Shown: positions 11,801 through 24,281 of the stretch, one piece after another
Numbering within the stretch: the stretch's first letter is position 1
How the letters are laid out: every line of letters begins with the position of its first letter
Origin: Polytrichum commune
Taxonomy: Eukaryota; Streptophyta; Polytrichopsida; Polytrichales; Polytrichaceae
Direction: 5' to 3'
Assembly: GCA_950295325.1 (NCBI GenBank)
Contig: OX485804.1
Location: 54,312,001-54,376,000, forward strand
DNA length: 64,000 bases
Made by a program: the position numbers and the translations under genes
The notes under the pieces: generated by a model
Database searches by the model: none
Told to the model about the DNA's origin: nothing
Seen by the model: the letters and a program-made list of their open reading frames with translations, nothing else

Positions 11801-14568
11801 CAAAACTCACAATCATCAACTTACCCATAGAACACCAACATAAGACCAGGCATAATTAACAATGCATATTACTTGAGCTGAACCTAAAGCTGAAGAGAAT
11901 AGGGCCACAAACATATACCTCCCGGAGTAGGCTCACAAATATGCTGATTTGCAACATGTATACAATCCCAACTATCCAGTGAAGGAAGCAGCTTGTCAAG
12001 GGAGATGACCAGAAAAATGTTACACGTTGGGCCAACGTAACCTCAAGCATGCCCAGAGTACACACATCCAGCCACCAGCCACAGAGCAAGGGGAAAACTC
12101 CTAGCTCAATCACCAGCAAGAATGCCACTTTCACCATAGTTGCTGTGTACCTCACACCAGCCATAAACTGACGGGCCACTGAAGGGGCAGCCTCAGCCAT
12201 AGAAGCAACCCCATGAATGCGTCCTACAGTTATTGGCTCGCCCCGGCTATATCTAAGCAGAGCAATGAGGCCCAGGTAGAAACTCAATGCAACAAAAATT
12301 GCCACATAGCCGACGAAAACTGTGGCTGCATCAGACAACTTGAGTGGAGATACCATGGCCTCTGTTAATGATTCAATAGCAGCTGAAACTCCCAGGACAT
12401 CACCAGATGAGACTCCTTCTGGCAGTTCAACCCTGGATAAAAAGTTGTTGAAAAAACTGTTGTTACTTGCAATGACATTCCCTGTCAACACCGATGTGGG
12501 CCTTTGGTCCAGCCCTAGAACAGGCAAACTTCCATTGATATTAAACACACTGACAGCTGCCATTGATAGTGTCGATAAGGCATGGGCGCTTCCCGTGACC
12601 ACCACCATCTTTGAGAAGAAAGACAAAATAACTCGGCCGAGTGTAAATGGGATTAGAGCAACTATTCCCAGAAAGATTGCGTTGCTCAGTAAGACCTGCA
12701 AGTGGACATTGCAAGAGATACTCTTTAGGTCATCTGATGAAGGCGCCAATACACACCACATCCGTTTGAACTCGGAGCAATCAAAACACAAGTTCATATA
12801 AGTTAAGAAAGAGGCGTCTCAAGAATCTGTAATCAATCGCAGCTCAACACAACAAATATCTGTTATTTTCTCCATGGTTATACTAGGAACTCACTGTGAC
12901 TGCATTCTCAAGTAGGTGGAAGACTGGGCCTTGCATTCCCACAAGCTCATCAAAAGGCACATCTTCAGCACCATCAGCATCCTCAACTGCATCAAACATC
13001 TGCTCCACATGAGCCTCAAGTCGAGCTGCTTGCATCTCCAACCGAGCAGCTACATTCTCCGCATTTCGGCGCAGCAGCTGACCAGCTCCAGCTGCCAGAC
13101 CTTGGGCTGGTGCAGGAACCAGTGCCACCTCATTATTGGCATGGACTCCCAGGGCCTGACCCCCATCTGCAGCAAAACCCCTCACCCCTGCAACAACCTG
13201 GCCTAATCGCCTACCAGCCCTCCCTCCCAAACCCCTGTCCACCACTTCATCATCCCGATCACCATCCTGCCCCCCACCTACTTCTCGCAAATGCCGAAAA
13301 TATTCCCGCAACGATGTTGCACCCAAGAAGATGAATACTATACCCGCTGATAAAAGAAATCCGTGCAAGCAGTCTGTGAGAAGGAGACCAAAAGTCCACC
13401 GGCTGGAAAAGAGATGTTTGGCTTCGACCAAACTCCGGACAAAAGTAAACCTCCAAATCCAAAAGGTTACAAAGGGGATCAAGAGCAGCCACACCCAAAG
13501 TACAAATGCTAGGCGAACAAAGAAGCGTGCCCCCCTCCCAGCTTTCACTGCCATGCCTAGTACAAGCTCCTGGAAGGGGAGCCTGGCTGGTGCATTTTCT
13601 GCATACACAGGAGAAAACGCAAACGGATGTTTACAAACCTGCACAAAGAAAGAGCCACAGAAAAGTTCTTCAGTGACTAGTAACACATTCATAATCAATG
13701 ATCAGAAAGTTGACTATCTCCACTAAAATTACATGCAAGAGGATCATAGACACAAAACAGGAAACACTAGATGGTCCTTAAATTCAACAAAAGTTCAGAA
13801 GCCATGGGCAAGGACATACTCATGATCAAATGCAAGAAAAACCTAACTGCCGACAAAGTAAAGAAGAAATTCCAGCATAAAACCATTACGAAACATATTT
13901 TCAAAGACACTCCTATGTAACAAGTTGGAAGAAGACCCTAAGCCTGCTTTGTCCAAGTGCAAAAAACGGCTGCATCTCCACCAGTGCTTGAGAAGTCCAT
14001 CTATATCTAGAATTAAAAAGAAAGATTGCCGGCTGGAAAGAAATCATCATCAACGCTCTTAACAGACTTTAAAGAATCTAAAGTTTATCACACTGCAACA
14101 GAATGTGACCAACCTACAAGCAACTCGAAAATTGGTCACAATAAAAATTTGACAAAACCTAATCTTAAAATTTTAAGAATTTTAAAATTAGACCAACAAG
14201 TAGACAGACTTCCATCCAAGCCGACCGTTCAATCATTCAAGTCAAGAAATGATCATCGCCAGCTTCCTCGAACAAAGCAGAATAGACACAGATGCAGCAG
14301 CATAGCATACCTCACATTGTCGGGCATTGCTATGGTTAAGCCATTGCAATAGACATTCCTGATGAACATATTTGATACTGCCACTACAGGCACATGGATA
14401 ATACAGCGGCGAGTCGTCGTCCCCAGGCGTCCGGCAAATTCGACAAACATCTTCTTCATCATCTGGATCCCCGCCATCTGCAATTCGACTAGATTTACCA
14501 GCTTCTGCACCAACACTCTTGTCCTCCACCACTTGAGGCTCTGCAACGTGCTCCATATCTGTTGCCAC
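8835..14568 (-). CDS. SUD1: DOA10-type membrane E3 ubiquitin ligase, SUD1/CER9 family (9 exons)
   Basis: This gene encodes a plant homologue of yeast Doa10/MARCH6, an ER-membrane RING-CH ubiquitin ligase in ER-associated degradation. The Arabidopsis member (SUD1/CER9) controls HMG-CoA reductase activity and cuticle lipids. My exons, minus strand, all bounded by GT-AG and in phase, are 14568-14311, 13638-12895, 12695-11919, 11661-11450, 11266-10892, 10781-10624, 10383-10220, 9715-9569 and 9281-8835, giving about 1,093 residues against about 1,100 in Arabidopsis. Exons 1-2 hold the C4HC3 RING-CH finger (CRIC, CACSGSIKYVHQ, CEVCKHPF; residues about 41-93). Many hydrophobic segments follow, with family signatures such as DCLHGFL, FLGATSLR, EDVPFDELVGMQGPVFHL, SDPFTEIPADMLLF, VPIDESPVFLLYQDWALG and NSIRDDRYLVGRRLHN. 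The start is the first ATG of the RING frame. The C-terminal tail after RRLHNYGE is short and unlike angiosperm tails, so the last exon end is less certain. No stop or frameshift is seen. Confidence 0.93.
10888..10965 (-). repeat. Short in-frame coding repeat in the acidic linker of the ubiquitin ligase
   Basis: At the end of exon 5 the coding sequence repeats a 36-bp unit: CATCAGCATGGGCCTCATCA occurs at about 10899 and again near 10933 on the plus strand. On the coding strand this gives two copies of NDEAHAD in an Asp/Glu/His-rich linker. In this family the same place is an acidic, poorly conserved loop, so the repeat probably changes only linker length. Confidence 0.7.
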
Positions 14569-15540
14569 GACAAAATCTTGCTCTGCCGTAATCTTTCAAA
14601 AGCAACCTAAATCGTTACCACCGTAATCAGGGAAAAGCCTAAACGATCCCCGTCAGTCTTCTGCTGTCCAAAAACGCACTCCCGCAGAAACTTCAGCGCC
14701 AGAAACACTTGCCAAATCTTAAAAACTTGCCGTCCTAGGGTTTCACGAAACTTCCTCGCTCATGACCGCAACAATGATTCATCCAGAGTCTTCCACACTT
14801 GCTGATGATAATGATGATAATTCACCATGGCAGTCCCGCTCTCATGACTGAAGAAGGCGCCACGGCTAATCTTAACGGCAAACGTACGCTACGCATGAAA
14901 GAAGAGCACCCTATGCCCGCGCGATGCAACCCCGAGGGCACTTAAAGAAAACAAGCCACCAAATCCAAAATTGATCGTTACAAAGAGCACGGTCCTAGAG
15001 GTGTAATAAACGCTGCTCCTCCTCCTCTCCGCAGATGAAGCTCATAATCATCGTTGCACAAACTTGTTGTCCCTGGGATGATCATGGTGAGATAGAAGCG
15101 GCATCGGCTGAGCACAACAGCATATCGTCTAGAGACAAGTGGCAAAAGGTTGACCGGGGCAGGGCCTAGGGTTAGAAATCGAGTGCAGCCTTACAGCGCA
15201 AGATGGAAATCAGATAAAATCGGAATGTGAGAGAGTCCGTCCGCAGCGCTTCCCTTCCCTTCCCTTCCCTTTAGTCTCTCTCCTCGGCCGCCTTCCTTCC
15301 CTCCTTCCTTTCCTGTCTTCAGACTGGCTTCCTTCCTTCCCGAGTCCTTCCTTTTCTTTTCTTCTTCCTGCGCTTGCTGTCCTCTTCCTCTGCTCCTTTC
15401 CTTTTGGCTTGCGAGGCTCGCTCGTCTCGCAATCCCACCTTCAATGGAAGACTCGACGGAGCCCCTCTCTGACGAACGACCGACTGACGGACGGACGGAC
15501 TGACGAACAATACACGTCATCCGCGTCATTACCCGCCAGT
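14569..15540 (-). promoter_or_regulatory. Upstream region of the ubiquitin ligase gene, with a pyrimidine-rich tract
   Basis: The kilobase upstream of the start codon is more GC-rich than its surroundings. At 15249-15420 it carries a long CCTTCC/CTTCCC-type tract on the plus strand (GA-rich on the coding strand). Long GA/CT tracts are common in plant 5' leaders and core promoters. I see no convincing TATA box and cannot place the transcription start. Reading frames in this tract are simple-sequence artefacts. Confidence 0.4.
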
Positions 15541-15810
15541 CCTAAATTTGAGTCTGATAACCGTGGCATTTGACCTTTAATTAATTGAGTGTCACGTGTC
15601 ACATATCTATTGACTGAAGCCCCTAGCAAAGTTCTGGGAGATTTGTGGGCGTAAGTTAATCGGTTGATATCCTAGTGTTTCCAAGTCCAACCGGTTACAT
15701 GTTGGCATCTCTTGGTTTTCCTTTATTGGCGCTATCCGTAGGACAAAGACTATGCATCGATTTCTTTGTTGGCTTTGTCTGTAGGACGGAGACTATGCAT
15801 CAAGTTTTAT

Positions 15811-16590
15811 GTTTCAAGAGCAAATTTCTTAACCACTTTGCGTTCACACTTGGATGTTACATGTTCCTATTCTTTTTGGTCCAGTCTATTTAAGGTGTGA
15901 TGATGAAAGTTTGCATACCTTGGACAACTAACCAACTACTTCATCTATTAGTTAACTACAGTAGTTGCCTTTCGTAACTATAGTTGTTCACGATTTGAAC
16001 TGCCAAAAAATGTAGTTAACTATAGTTATATACATCTAGTTTACTATAGTTGTTCCCTAAAATGTATTGAAAAAAATATGATTGGTTATAGTTTGTTATA
16101 GGTATAGTAAATAGCCATGGACTAGCATGAGCAAAGTATACAACTACACTTGTAGTCTTTCATAAGAAAGGACAAAGCCTCACGGTTCTACCGTTTTCTT
16201 GTTTCAAGAGCAAGTTTCTTAGCCACTTTGAGTTCACACTTGGACGTTACATGTTTATGTTATTTTTGGTCCAGTTCATTTAACGTGGATGTTAAACTAT
16301 AGTTATATATATCTAGTTAACTATAGTTTCTCCCTAAAATATATTGAAATATATATATAATTAACTATGGTTATTTTGGTAGTTGCTAATTATTTATTTT
16401 TAAATTTTTGGGTGATAAATGAGTAACTTCAATCCTTCACCCGCATTTGAGAAGAAGGTGCACAAAATCCAAGAAAGGTTTGGTTATAGGTATAGTAAAT
16501 AGCCATGGATTCGCATGAGCAAAGTGAACAACTACAGTTGTAGTCTTTCATAGTAAAGGACCAAAGTCTCACGGTTCCACCGTTTTCTTG
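15811..16590 (+). repeat. Two-copy tandem duplication, unit about 390 bp
   Basis: The segment starting TTTCAAGAGCAAATTTCTTA at 15811 recurs at 16202 with substitutions. Both units contain GTTCACACTTGGAYGTTACATG, a block rich in TAACTATAGTTA, AGGTATAGTAAATAGCCATGG, and an end at CCGTTTTCTTG (about 16200 and 16590). Copies differ at many sites, so the duplication is not recent. The abundant TAACTATAGTTA palindromes make the block AT-rich and foldable. Confidence 0.75.
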
Positions 16591-17444
16591 ATTAAAATGA
16601 GGCATATTCTCTAAATTCCTCTAAAATGATCAATGCAACGATTATCCCAATTATTGCATGTTATTATTTTGAGTTACACAATGCTATAATTATTTAATGA
16701 GAATGTAATATTTCACCAAGCAAAGTCAATTATGTTCTATAATGTCCAAACAACCTATTGAACTTTCCTTAGTAAAGATTGAACTCATGAGTAAAACGTT
16801 ATTGCATTGCATGACTCCAAATAGTAACACACACCAATTGGGATAATCAATGTGGTTTTCCTAAAGTCTTGAACTTCAACTAGTGTTTTCTCAAACTCTA
16901 CCAGTTCAGTTGTACTTAGCAACTAGTTCCCCCTATTCATTATTGACGAGGTGGAAAAATATGGTTGACCACAAGGTTGTTACCATTTCAAAAAGATCAG
17001 TCATCAACATGCAAGGACATGAATTCATATGCACATGTGCGACATGTTGGGATGGCACAAGTCCAAACTATGTACATCATTTATGGTATGTAGTGTCATG
17101 CACACTATTTGCTAAGGGCCTAAACTAGATGTCTAGAGGTCCAAAAGTGCCACGTCCATTAATTGCCAATATGTTATTATTCATCAACAAAAGGAATTTT
17201 TTAAGTGAGAAATTATTAAACCATGACATTTAGCATAACACATTTAAATACTCTAGATGATAGTTTTGCATTTTAGTATGCAAGAAGAATATATTATTGA
17301 CCTTAATAACAACAAGTGTCGTATGTTTACATTTTAGTATGCAAGAGGAAGATATTCTTGAGCATAACATTGCCAAGTTTCATTTGTGAACACTTTGGTC
17401 AACTTGTAGACCATTGTGTAACATAGCCATACACCTAGAAACAC

Positions 17445-17445
<1 letters not shown>

Positions 17446-17484
<39 letters not shown>
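17446..17484 (+). repeat. GATA tetranucleotide microsatellite
   Basis: About nine to ten uninterrupted TAGA/GATA units. It produces a spurious SIYLSIYL-type reading frame on the minus strand. Confidence 0.95.
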
Positions 17485-17915
17485 AACTCCAAACCTTTTT
17501 GTAAGGCCGGCGTGATTAAAGCGTATGTTTGTAGTGTTAATGGCCTAGTGTCCACTGGGCAAAGGGCCATTAATACTAGTGAACATACTCATGCCAAGAT
17601 ACTACCAAGCGCACTTGAGCGCTAAGTGTCATAGGTGACACTCGTTGTGAATTTTCCAATAATATAACATAGCATACGCCTCAAAATAGGGTAAATGACA
17701 TTGTTACGCATGTGACTCTAAATATCACAAACATTGTAGTGGATTATATATTCAACATGCAAATTGTGTGTGAACATGTCATAATATTACAATATTGTTT
17801 TATTTTCTTTTTTCTAAAGCATTTAATGATAAATAAATTGTTGAAAGAAAAAAATACAAACAAGACACCTTCTGGTGCTCCAATGGACCAATAGACAAAC
17901 GAATGATACACAATA

Positions 17916-18383
17916 CCATAGATCTCTAGCAACTTGGGCAGAAAATAATTAATTTTAAAGGTGCCTAATTTTTTGGGAAATTAATTTCGTTCAATGTCCA
18001 AAAGAAAGGAAATAACATTTGAAGGGTGCCTAAAATCACAATAATGTAAGTGATACAGTCTCTCACAAAGACCACTCTGTATAACTCTCACACAAAGCAA
18101 AATTTGTTGCCAAGCAAAACCATGACATACAAGTAAAAGACAAACTTTAAGGTAAGGAATGTTGGTTAAGGGAAGTGTTTAGGTTAATTGTAGCTACCAT
18201 AAATGAAATTAGAATAACCATCCATGAGTTATAGAAATGACTTGGATGAATGTCTAACTTATCTTAAATTACTTTTTTAATTTGCCCAATTTTAGAATAT
18301 TATTGTTTGGGTTGCTTAACTTACTTTCACACTTTAAATTAATTATATGGCAAAAAGTTGCCCAAGTTGCTAGAGAGCTATGG
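17916..18383. mobile_element. MITE-like element with about 25-bp terminal inverted repeats (copy 1)
   Basis: The left end CCATAGATCTCTAGCAACTT and the right end AAGTTGCTAGAGAGCTATGG are inverted repeats with one mismatch, extending inward through TTGGGCA/TGCCCAA. The 468-bp body has no coding capacity. A diverged second copy with the same ends lies at 46143-46590 in the same orientation. No obvious target duplication flanks either copy, so the superfamily is not assigned. Confidence 0.75.
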
Positions 18384-18932
18384 TTTCTACTCCATCCCCA
18401 CCACTCTTATAAACTATGATGACCGTGGCAGTTTGGCAATAATTGATTGATTCACTTTATTTAGGGAAAGGTTTATATGTCACATAGCTATTGACTGGAT
18501 TTGTTATTAAGGGTTTTGCGATGACATGCACCACCATTGACATATATTAGGTAGTTTATTTTTACATACAAAATTGGTAAAGACAATGTCACAGATTGCA
18601 AGTGTTGCCATGGAAACACTTATAAATATGAATATCTTGACAAGGTTAGAAAAAATAACAGTGGTGATGTAGCAAAGTAGGAGTGTATAAATAGACCATC
18701 AATGAAATAAAGTTGATGTGGCACAAAAATAAATTACAATCCGTCATGCAAAAGTGTACGAACCATATGTTGTGATATCATAAATTAGTGCTCTTTTTTC
18801 TTTTTCTTTTGTGGTGCAAATGAAAAGTATATTGGTAGAAACAAATACACAATCATGACACCTGGTGACATCATGGCCAAGCCAAGGGACAAGGAGCCAA
18901 AGACTCAAGACCAAGTCAACCAACTAGGGAGA

Positions 18933-18966
18933 TACATACATACATACATACATACATACATACATA
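18933..18966 (+). repeat. CATA tetranucleotide microsatellite
   Basis: About eight uninterrupted ACAT/CATA units. Confidence 0.95.
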
Positions 18967-21770
18967 GAAATGTCGGTTTCATATGAAGGCACAAGTGAAT
19001 GAAGAATCACTTCACATGTGGGCTACTTCCACCTTTCAATGGTGGAGTCTAGTAACTAACTAATCAAACGTAACCAATTACTTCTCCATCTAGGGATGAT
19101 AGGAGTTTTTGTAGGGGAAGGGGAAGGGGATGTAGTGGGAGGAATCATTTATCATTAATGAGGCATTTTCATTAGGTATGGTAATGAGAGAGTAAGAGTT
19201 GTTAGATGTGTTTGTTTCTTTTGTTGTGAACCAACTATAACATAACTAGGTATGGTGCCACAATCTTTACCCTCAGACGACACTATTCTCATGTGATCAT
19301 AGAATGTTCACACATGATCAATACATACCCCTTGTGAACCCTTATTGGCAATTCACATGGGACTTTTAACAAAATAAGCTTCCAAACGTTCTCATTATCA
19401 TTGTTTTAGAGGAGATTTATCCTCTCTGAAGCCTTCCGCTCCATCAAAATCTAAACTTTTAAAGGGGTGAGTACCAACTTTACTATAAGAGTATCAACTA
19501 TCGATACCTCACAATCTTCAATTTAAAAAAAACTTAGCTTCAATTGTTTCTATATATAATTTGCATGTACTATAAACATCAAATTATGATGATGGGACCC
19601 ACATTTTATAGAATTCGTATAGAATAAATGTGTGGGACATAAAACGAGACTACTTCCCCCTAAAATAATTTTACCCAAGTTAACACCCCTTTGTGTTAGT
19701 GTTTGGTGAATAACGTGTGATGATGCTCTCATGTGTTTTAGCAATGCAACTCCATGACTAAAGTCCACACTATTTGAACTAGTTTATATGCATAGTTTAA
19801 TTTTGGTATAGATAAACCCACTCAACACTCAAACCTAAAGGTGGTTGCACACTAAGGTAAATGACCAATTCTCAACAAATTAAGTAGTCTAGCACATTTG
19901 CATTATGGGTACGATGATAAAAAAATTCCATTCATAGAGAAATAGAGTTAAGAATATATATATATATAATTTTATTTTCAGTATGTTTCCTTTAAAACTA
20001 AATTACCATGAATTTTTGAAGTGAGTATTTTTCCTATTCTTGTCATACATGTTACCCCTATTTTCGACCAATGGTTGGTTACAAAATCAATATTGCGTGA
20101 ATCCTATAATTGATAATTGTTGCACCTAAATATGCTTTCAATCTACACCTCATACCGTGCTATCCCATGATGATAATATGTAAATGAAGCAACTTTAATT
20201 CAAACATCTGGTTATAAATAATCAACTAATTCATAATCACATTTTGCAACAAAAACTCCCCACTCCTGCACATCTCTAAACCCTAGGACAAGGATAATCT
20301 TGATGCCATGCATTAACCCTTGTTGGAGGGTCACCGATACTCCCTTATTGTCTGCAAAAACTCGACAAATTGACAAATTGTTCGAAGGTGTTTATGACTA
20401 GGAGTAGGAATCAAATTCGTACATTGCATTGTAGACTCTCTAGTCTCTCTTGACACAACAACATGATAAACAAATGCAAGAACAGTAATAACTTATGCCA
20501 TTATCTTATTGATATTGCATAGTTCACAAATCTTTTGGAATGTTACTTGCGTATCTTCTAAGTATCCCTTATGAATCTGCACAAGATGGACTAATCGGCA
20601 AATAGTTCAAAGGTGGTTATGATAAGGAGTACAAATCAAATTATACTCACCACATTGCTTACTCTCCCATATCCCTATGCAATCTAGCTAAACAACTGAA
20701 AGAAAATAAATCACCATGAGCATTATCTACTCGTTGACATTACATATTCTACATCCTTTAGATTTATGGATTCATAATTAAAAATGTATCTCAAAGCCTC
20801 TAAAACTTTAAAAAACTAGTAAGGGTTTGTTATTGCCCCCTTGTGTATGCACAAGATAAATGAGGTGGTTATAACTAGAGTACAAATCTCTACCTCGTCT
20901 CTAACTCGATCAATTCTATATGTGCACTCTAAAGTGATCAAACACAATGAATCACATACACGTTCTCACCCACGAGCTTTCTTGAAAGTCATGAAATTCA
21001 ATTTTGAAGGAGGAGAACAAAAGGTGAGAGTTGATTGGATTTAAATTCCAATAAGAACCTTCTAGAAATTTGCCATGTCACCCATGCAAATCAACATATC
21101 ATAACAACCCTCTCCAACCACGCCATGATCACAAATCAATTGCATGAAGATGGATTTGTAACCGCCATAATTAAACAACTCCACTAATGCACACTTACAT
21201 TTCCAATGATTGTGCTCATCCATTCCGAATATGAGCATTTCCAATCCTACTAGATGCACGAGCTCTCAACTTAACAAGAGGTTACCTTAGTTATGACTAT
21301 ACAATGTTATAATCAATCAATAATTTGTGTCAAGGTGCACGGGAATAAACCACCCTATGCTGCCAAAATGAGGGGTTGATCAATAATGAATCATATACCT
21401 TATACTGAGCACACTTTTGGTGTAGACTAAAGTTGCAATATTGTTTATTTAAAAAAATATTGAACATCAAATGTGGAATTATTTATATATTTATATTCAA
21501 ACTAGGGCTTAGCCACTACGCTATGCAATGTGCACTACCAATGATGATGCAAATTTTCTACTAGGTACATAATGTTTATGTGAAAGGATGGGTTTAAACC
21601 TAAAGCCATGATTTAGTTTTGATAATGTAGAAATATCTTAATTTTGATAAGAGATAATTGCAACACATCAATTGCAAAGTGCACGAAATTTGGCTTGTGT
21701 ATCTCCAAGCTTTGTATTTGCATCCCCACAAGAGGAAGCAACATTACCATCTCTCATCCTAGATCTTGAG

Positions 21771-22129
21771 TGTAACGTACCTCGCTAATAGTTCATAGAA
21801 ACAATCATTTATTGAGTAAAGCTCACCTCCCAACCTAGAGACACACCACAAATGTAATGTGTGTTCTCCTTCCCCTGAGCCATATCTATACATAATATGT
21901 ATGAGATACTTTTAGAATTCTCGAGTCTTTCTATACATAGAATGAAGTATGCTTGTCTACATGCTTAAATCATTTTCCCTTTGCTTTACATAAATAAGAA
22001 TCATCCAACTTCTCGTCCCTCGACTTCCTATTCATGCACGCTTCTTAGTCTTGAACATTCATCGTCTGTAATTTAATTCCCTGCAATTTAATTCCATCCT
22101 CAACAATACATTTCCCAATTAGTCCATCA
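21771..22129 (-). repeat. Left LTR (3' LTR, minus orientation)
   Basis: On the minus strand it starts TGATGGACTAATTGG right after a purine tract and ends GTACGTTACA, giving canonical TG...CA ends and a length of 359 bp. Its partner at 23973-24276 shares GCTCACCTCCCAACCTAGAG and the whole following block with substitutions. Confidence 0.85.
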
Positions 22130-22213
22130 TACTCTTCCCTCTCAAATTAAGTCATTGTCCGCAATGACAAAATTTGAGTAAGTTTCTATGAACTCATTTT
22201 CTAATTCGGTGTT

Positions 22214-22820
22214 CTACTTGGTCTTTGTAGGTGAGTTTATTGCACAGTCAGACGATGCTCTGTCCCTCTGGACGTGAAAACTTTTGGGACCTCTTCCACT
22301 TCCCAATCTTCTTTTCACTGCAACATTAAAAGAAAACTTCTTCTCTTTGGTTAGCTCAACATTTTTAGTCTCAAACGTTAAGGCCATGCTATATGTTTTT
22401 TCCAAGCGTATAAGGCTTCAAAGCTTTGACATCATATTTGATTGAGTTTGAAGTCCCATAGCAAAAAAAAAAATGTTTGTCTTTGTCAGAGAAATCCGGA
22501 AAATATTCGACTAATTCGTCGAACCTATCTTTGTACTCACGAACTGCCCCTTTGTTTGAGGTCTTTCAAATGCTCTTTCATATTTTGGATACGATCACGT
22601 GGTAAAAACATTCTAAGAACAATTTCTTGAACTTAGACCATGTATGCACTGGATCTTTGTTGGCTTCCTCCCTGTCAGTTTTAACACGGGTCCACCAGAG
22701 GTGGGCTCGTTCTCTCAACAAAAAAGAAACTACTCTCATTTTCTCCTTGTCTGAGGGCTCTCCCTCAAACAAGTTTTCTACCGTTCCTAAAAACAATAGA
22801 ATTGCCTCAGGTTTAGGAGA
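22214..22820 (-). pseudogene. gag fragment, minus copy (Retrotrans_gag type)
   Basis: The minus strand encodes the central part of a Ty3/Gypsy-type capsid domain. One frame (22907-22578) contains EAILLFLGTVENLFEGEP, RERAHLWWTRVK and TWSKFKKLFLECF; another frame (22405-22214) gives the C-terminal continuation. The frame change near 22440-22580 and the loss of the N-terminus show it is dead. It is a diverged mirror copy of the plus-strand gag at 23381-23970. Confidence 0.8.
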
Positions 22821-22860
22821 CTTCAACCTATGTATAAAAAGACTTGAGACTTCTAAAAGT

Positions 22861-22998
22861 ATCTCATAGATACTATGTATAGATATGGCTCGGGGGAAGG
22901 AGAACACACATTATGTTTTGTGGTGTGTCTCTAGGTTGGAAGGTGAGCTTTTCTCAATAAATGATTGTTTTTATGAACTATTAGTGAGGTACGTTACA
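22861..22998 (+). repeat. Inverted partial LTR (plus orientation), 3' end
   Basis: This block reads as the last ~138 bases of the same LTR family in plus orientation. It contains GGCTCGGGGGAAGGAGAACA and ends GTACGTTACA, followed two bases later by a primer binding site. It is thus inverted relative to both terminal LTRs. Confidence 0.8.
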
Positions 22999-23002
22999 TT
23001 TT

Positions 23003-23014
23003 TGGTATCAGAGC
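23003..23014 (+). other. Primer binding site (initiator tRNA-Met type)
   Basis: TGGTATCAGAGC, the standard plant retrotransposon primer site complementary to the 3' end of initiator tRNA-Met, lies just after the inverted LTR end. It fixes the plus orientation of this inner segment. Confidence 0.85.
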
Positions 23015-23100
23015 GTCGTGTTCGTTGAATTGCATTGTGTAGCATTGTGCTTAAGGATTATTTTTTCCGTGTTGTGATTCTTTGAGCGCTATGGTGTCAT

Positions 23101-23970
23101 TTGGTAGTGCTCCTCTCAAGCAAAATCAAAGCCGGGGTTCCCAACCCGGAGCCATTGCCTAAACCAATTCTCAACGCCATCTCCCAAGCCGTTGTTATGG
23201 CTATGGAGAAACATGCACATGGTCGTGAAAAGAATAAAAGGAAAGCTAGATCTCCTTCACGTTCTGCCTCTTCCCCTTCTTCTACCCACCCATCACACAT
23301 GTTTGAGAAAGGTAAAAATACCCTCTTGCACGACATCCGTAAGAGTGTGCAACCACCTACTTTTTCAGGTGGAGCCAACACTAAACCTGAGGCAATTCTA
23401 TTGTTTTTAGGAACGGTAGAAAACTTGTTTGAGGGAGAGCCCTCAGACAAGGAAAACATGGAAGTAGTTTCTTTTTTGTTGAGAGAACGAGCCCACCTAT
23501 GGTGGACGCGTATTAAAATTGACAGGGAAGAAGCCAACAAAGATCCAGTGGAGACATGGTCTAAGTTCAAGAAATTGTTCTTAGAATGTTTTTTACCACG
23601 TGATCATATCCAGAATATGAAAGAGCGTTTGAAAGATCTCAAACAAGGGGCATTGTCAGTTCGTAAGTACAACGATAGGTTCAACGAATTAGTTGAATAT
23701 TTTCCGGGTTTTTCTAACAAAAATAACTTTTTTTTTTTTGTTACGGGACTTCAAACTCAATCAAATATGATATCAAAGCTTTGAAGCCTTATACGCTTAG
23801 AAAAACATATAACATGGCCTTAGCGTTGAAGACTAAAAATGTTGAGCTAACCAAAGAGAAGAAGTTTTCTTTTGATGTCTCCCGTAAGGATCATAGCAGT
23901 GAAAAGAAGATTGGGAAGTGGAAGAGGTCCCAAAAGTTTTCACATCCAGAGGAACGGAGCAACGTTCGAC
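23101..23970 (+). pseudogene. gag, plus copy (Retrotrans_gag capsid domain)
   Basis: An open frame of 227 codons (23101-23784) has a basic Ser/Arg-rich N-terminus followed by a Ty3/Gypsy-type gag domain: ILLFLGTVENLFEGEPSD, RERAHLWWTRIKIDREEA, TWSKFKKLFLECFLPRDH, LKDLKQGALSVRKYNDRFN. A poly-T run near 23730 lies just before the stop. The C-terminal continuation (23781-23970) is in another frame, so a frameshift separates the halves. No zinc knuckle or pol follows; the sequence passes directly into LTR at about 23973 at a short AAGCTCACCT microhomology. Confidence 0.85.
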
Positions 23971-23972
23971 CG

Positions 23973-24276
23973 TGCAATAAGCTCACCTCCCAACCTAGAG
24001 ACACACCACAAAACATAATGTGTGTTCTCCTTCCCCCGAGCCATATTTATACATAGTATGTAGGAGATACTTTTAGAAGTTTTAAGTATTTTTATATATA
24101 GACTAAAGTCTCATTATCTATTTGCTTAAATCACTTTCCCTTTGCTTTACATAAATAAGAATCATCCAACTTCTCGTCCCTCGACTTCCCATTCATGCAC
24201 GCTTATTAGTCTTGAACATTCTTCCCTACAAATTATTTCCATCCTCAACAATACATTTCCCAATTAGTCCATTATA
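23973..24276 (-). repeat. Right LTR (5' LTR, minus orientation, truncated)
   Basis: Homologous to 21830-22129 with substitutions. It includes GCTCACCTCCCAACCTAGAG, the CATCCAACTTCTCGTCCCTC block and CAATTAGTCCAT near its outer end. It lacks the inner ~55 bases of a full LTR, which instead appear inverted at 22940-22998. Confidence 0.8.
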
Positions 24277-24281
24277 TTGAG

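Larger units (their letters stand above)
15541..21770. other. Intergenic region; repeats but no gene
   Basis: No recognisable coding sequence is present. The stretch contains a 390-bp tandem duplication (15811-16590), a GATA microsatellite (17446-17484), a 468-bp TIR element (17916-18383), a CATA microsatellite (18933-18966) and AT-rich unique DNA. The rest shows nothing I can name. Confidence 0.5.
21771..24276 (-). mobile_element. Small Gypsy-like LTR element carrying only gag, internally rearranged
   Basis: A single insertion bounded by a perfect 5-bp target duplication TTGAG (21766-21770 and 24277-24281). The left end is a complete LTR in minus orientation, preceded on the minus strand by a purine tract (22130-22146). 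The right end is the same LTR, also minus, lacking its last ~55 bases. Between them gag is present twice in opposite orientations, plus an inverted LTR piece with a primer binding site. There is no protease, reverse transcriptase or integrase, so it is a non-autonomous, gag-only element that has also suffered an internal inverted duplication. Confidence 0.85.

Noticed and set aside
12322-12801. 159-codon plus-strand frame and a similar 131-codon frame at 13331-13726
   Set aside because: Antisense shadows of exons 3 and 2 of the minus-strand ubiquitin ligase gene, which has clear homology and splice sites.
15191-15629. Minus-strand frames rich in Arg, Ser and Lys
   Set aside because: They translate the CCTTCC-type simple-sequence tract upstream of the ubiquitin ligase gene; no family resemblance.
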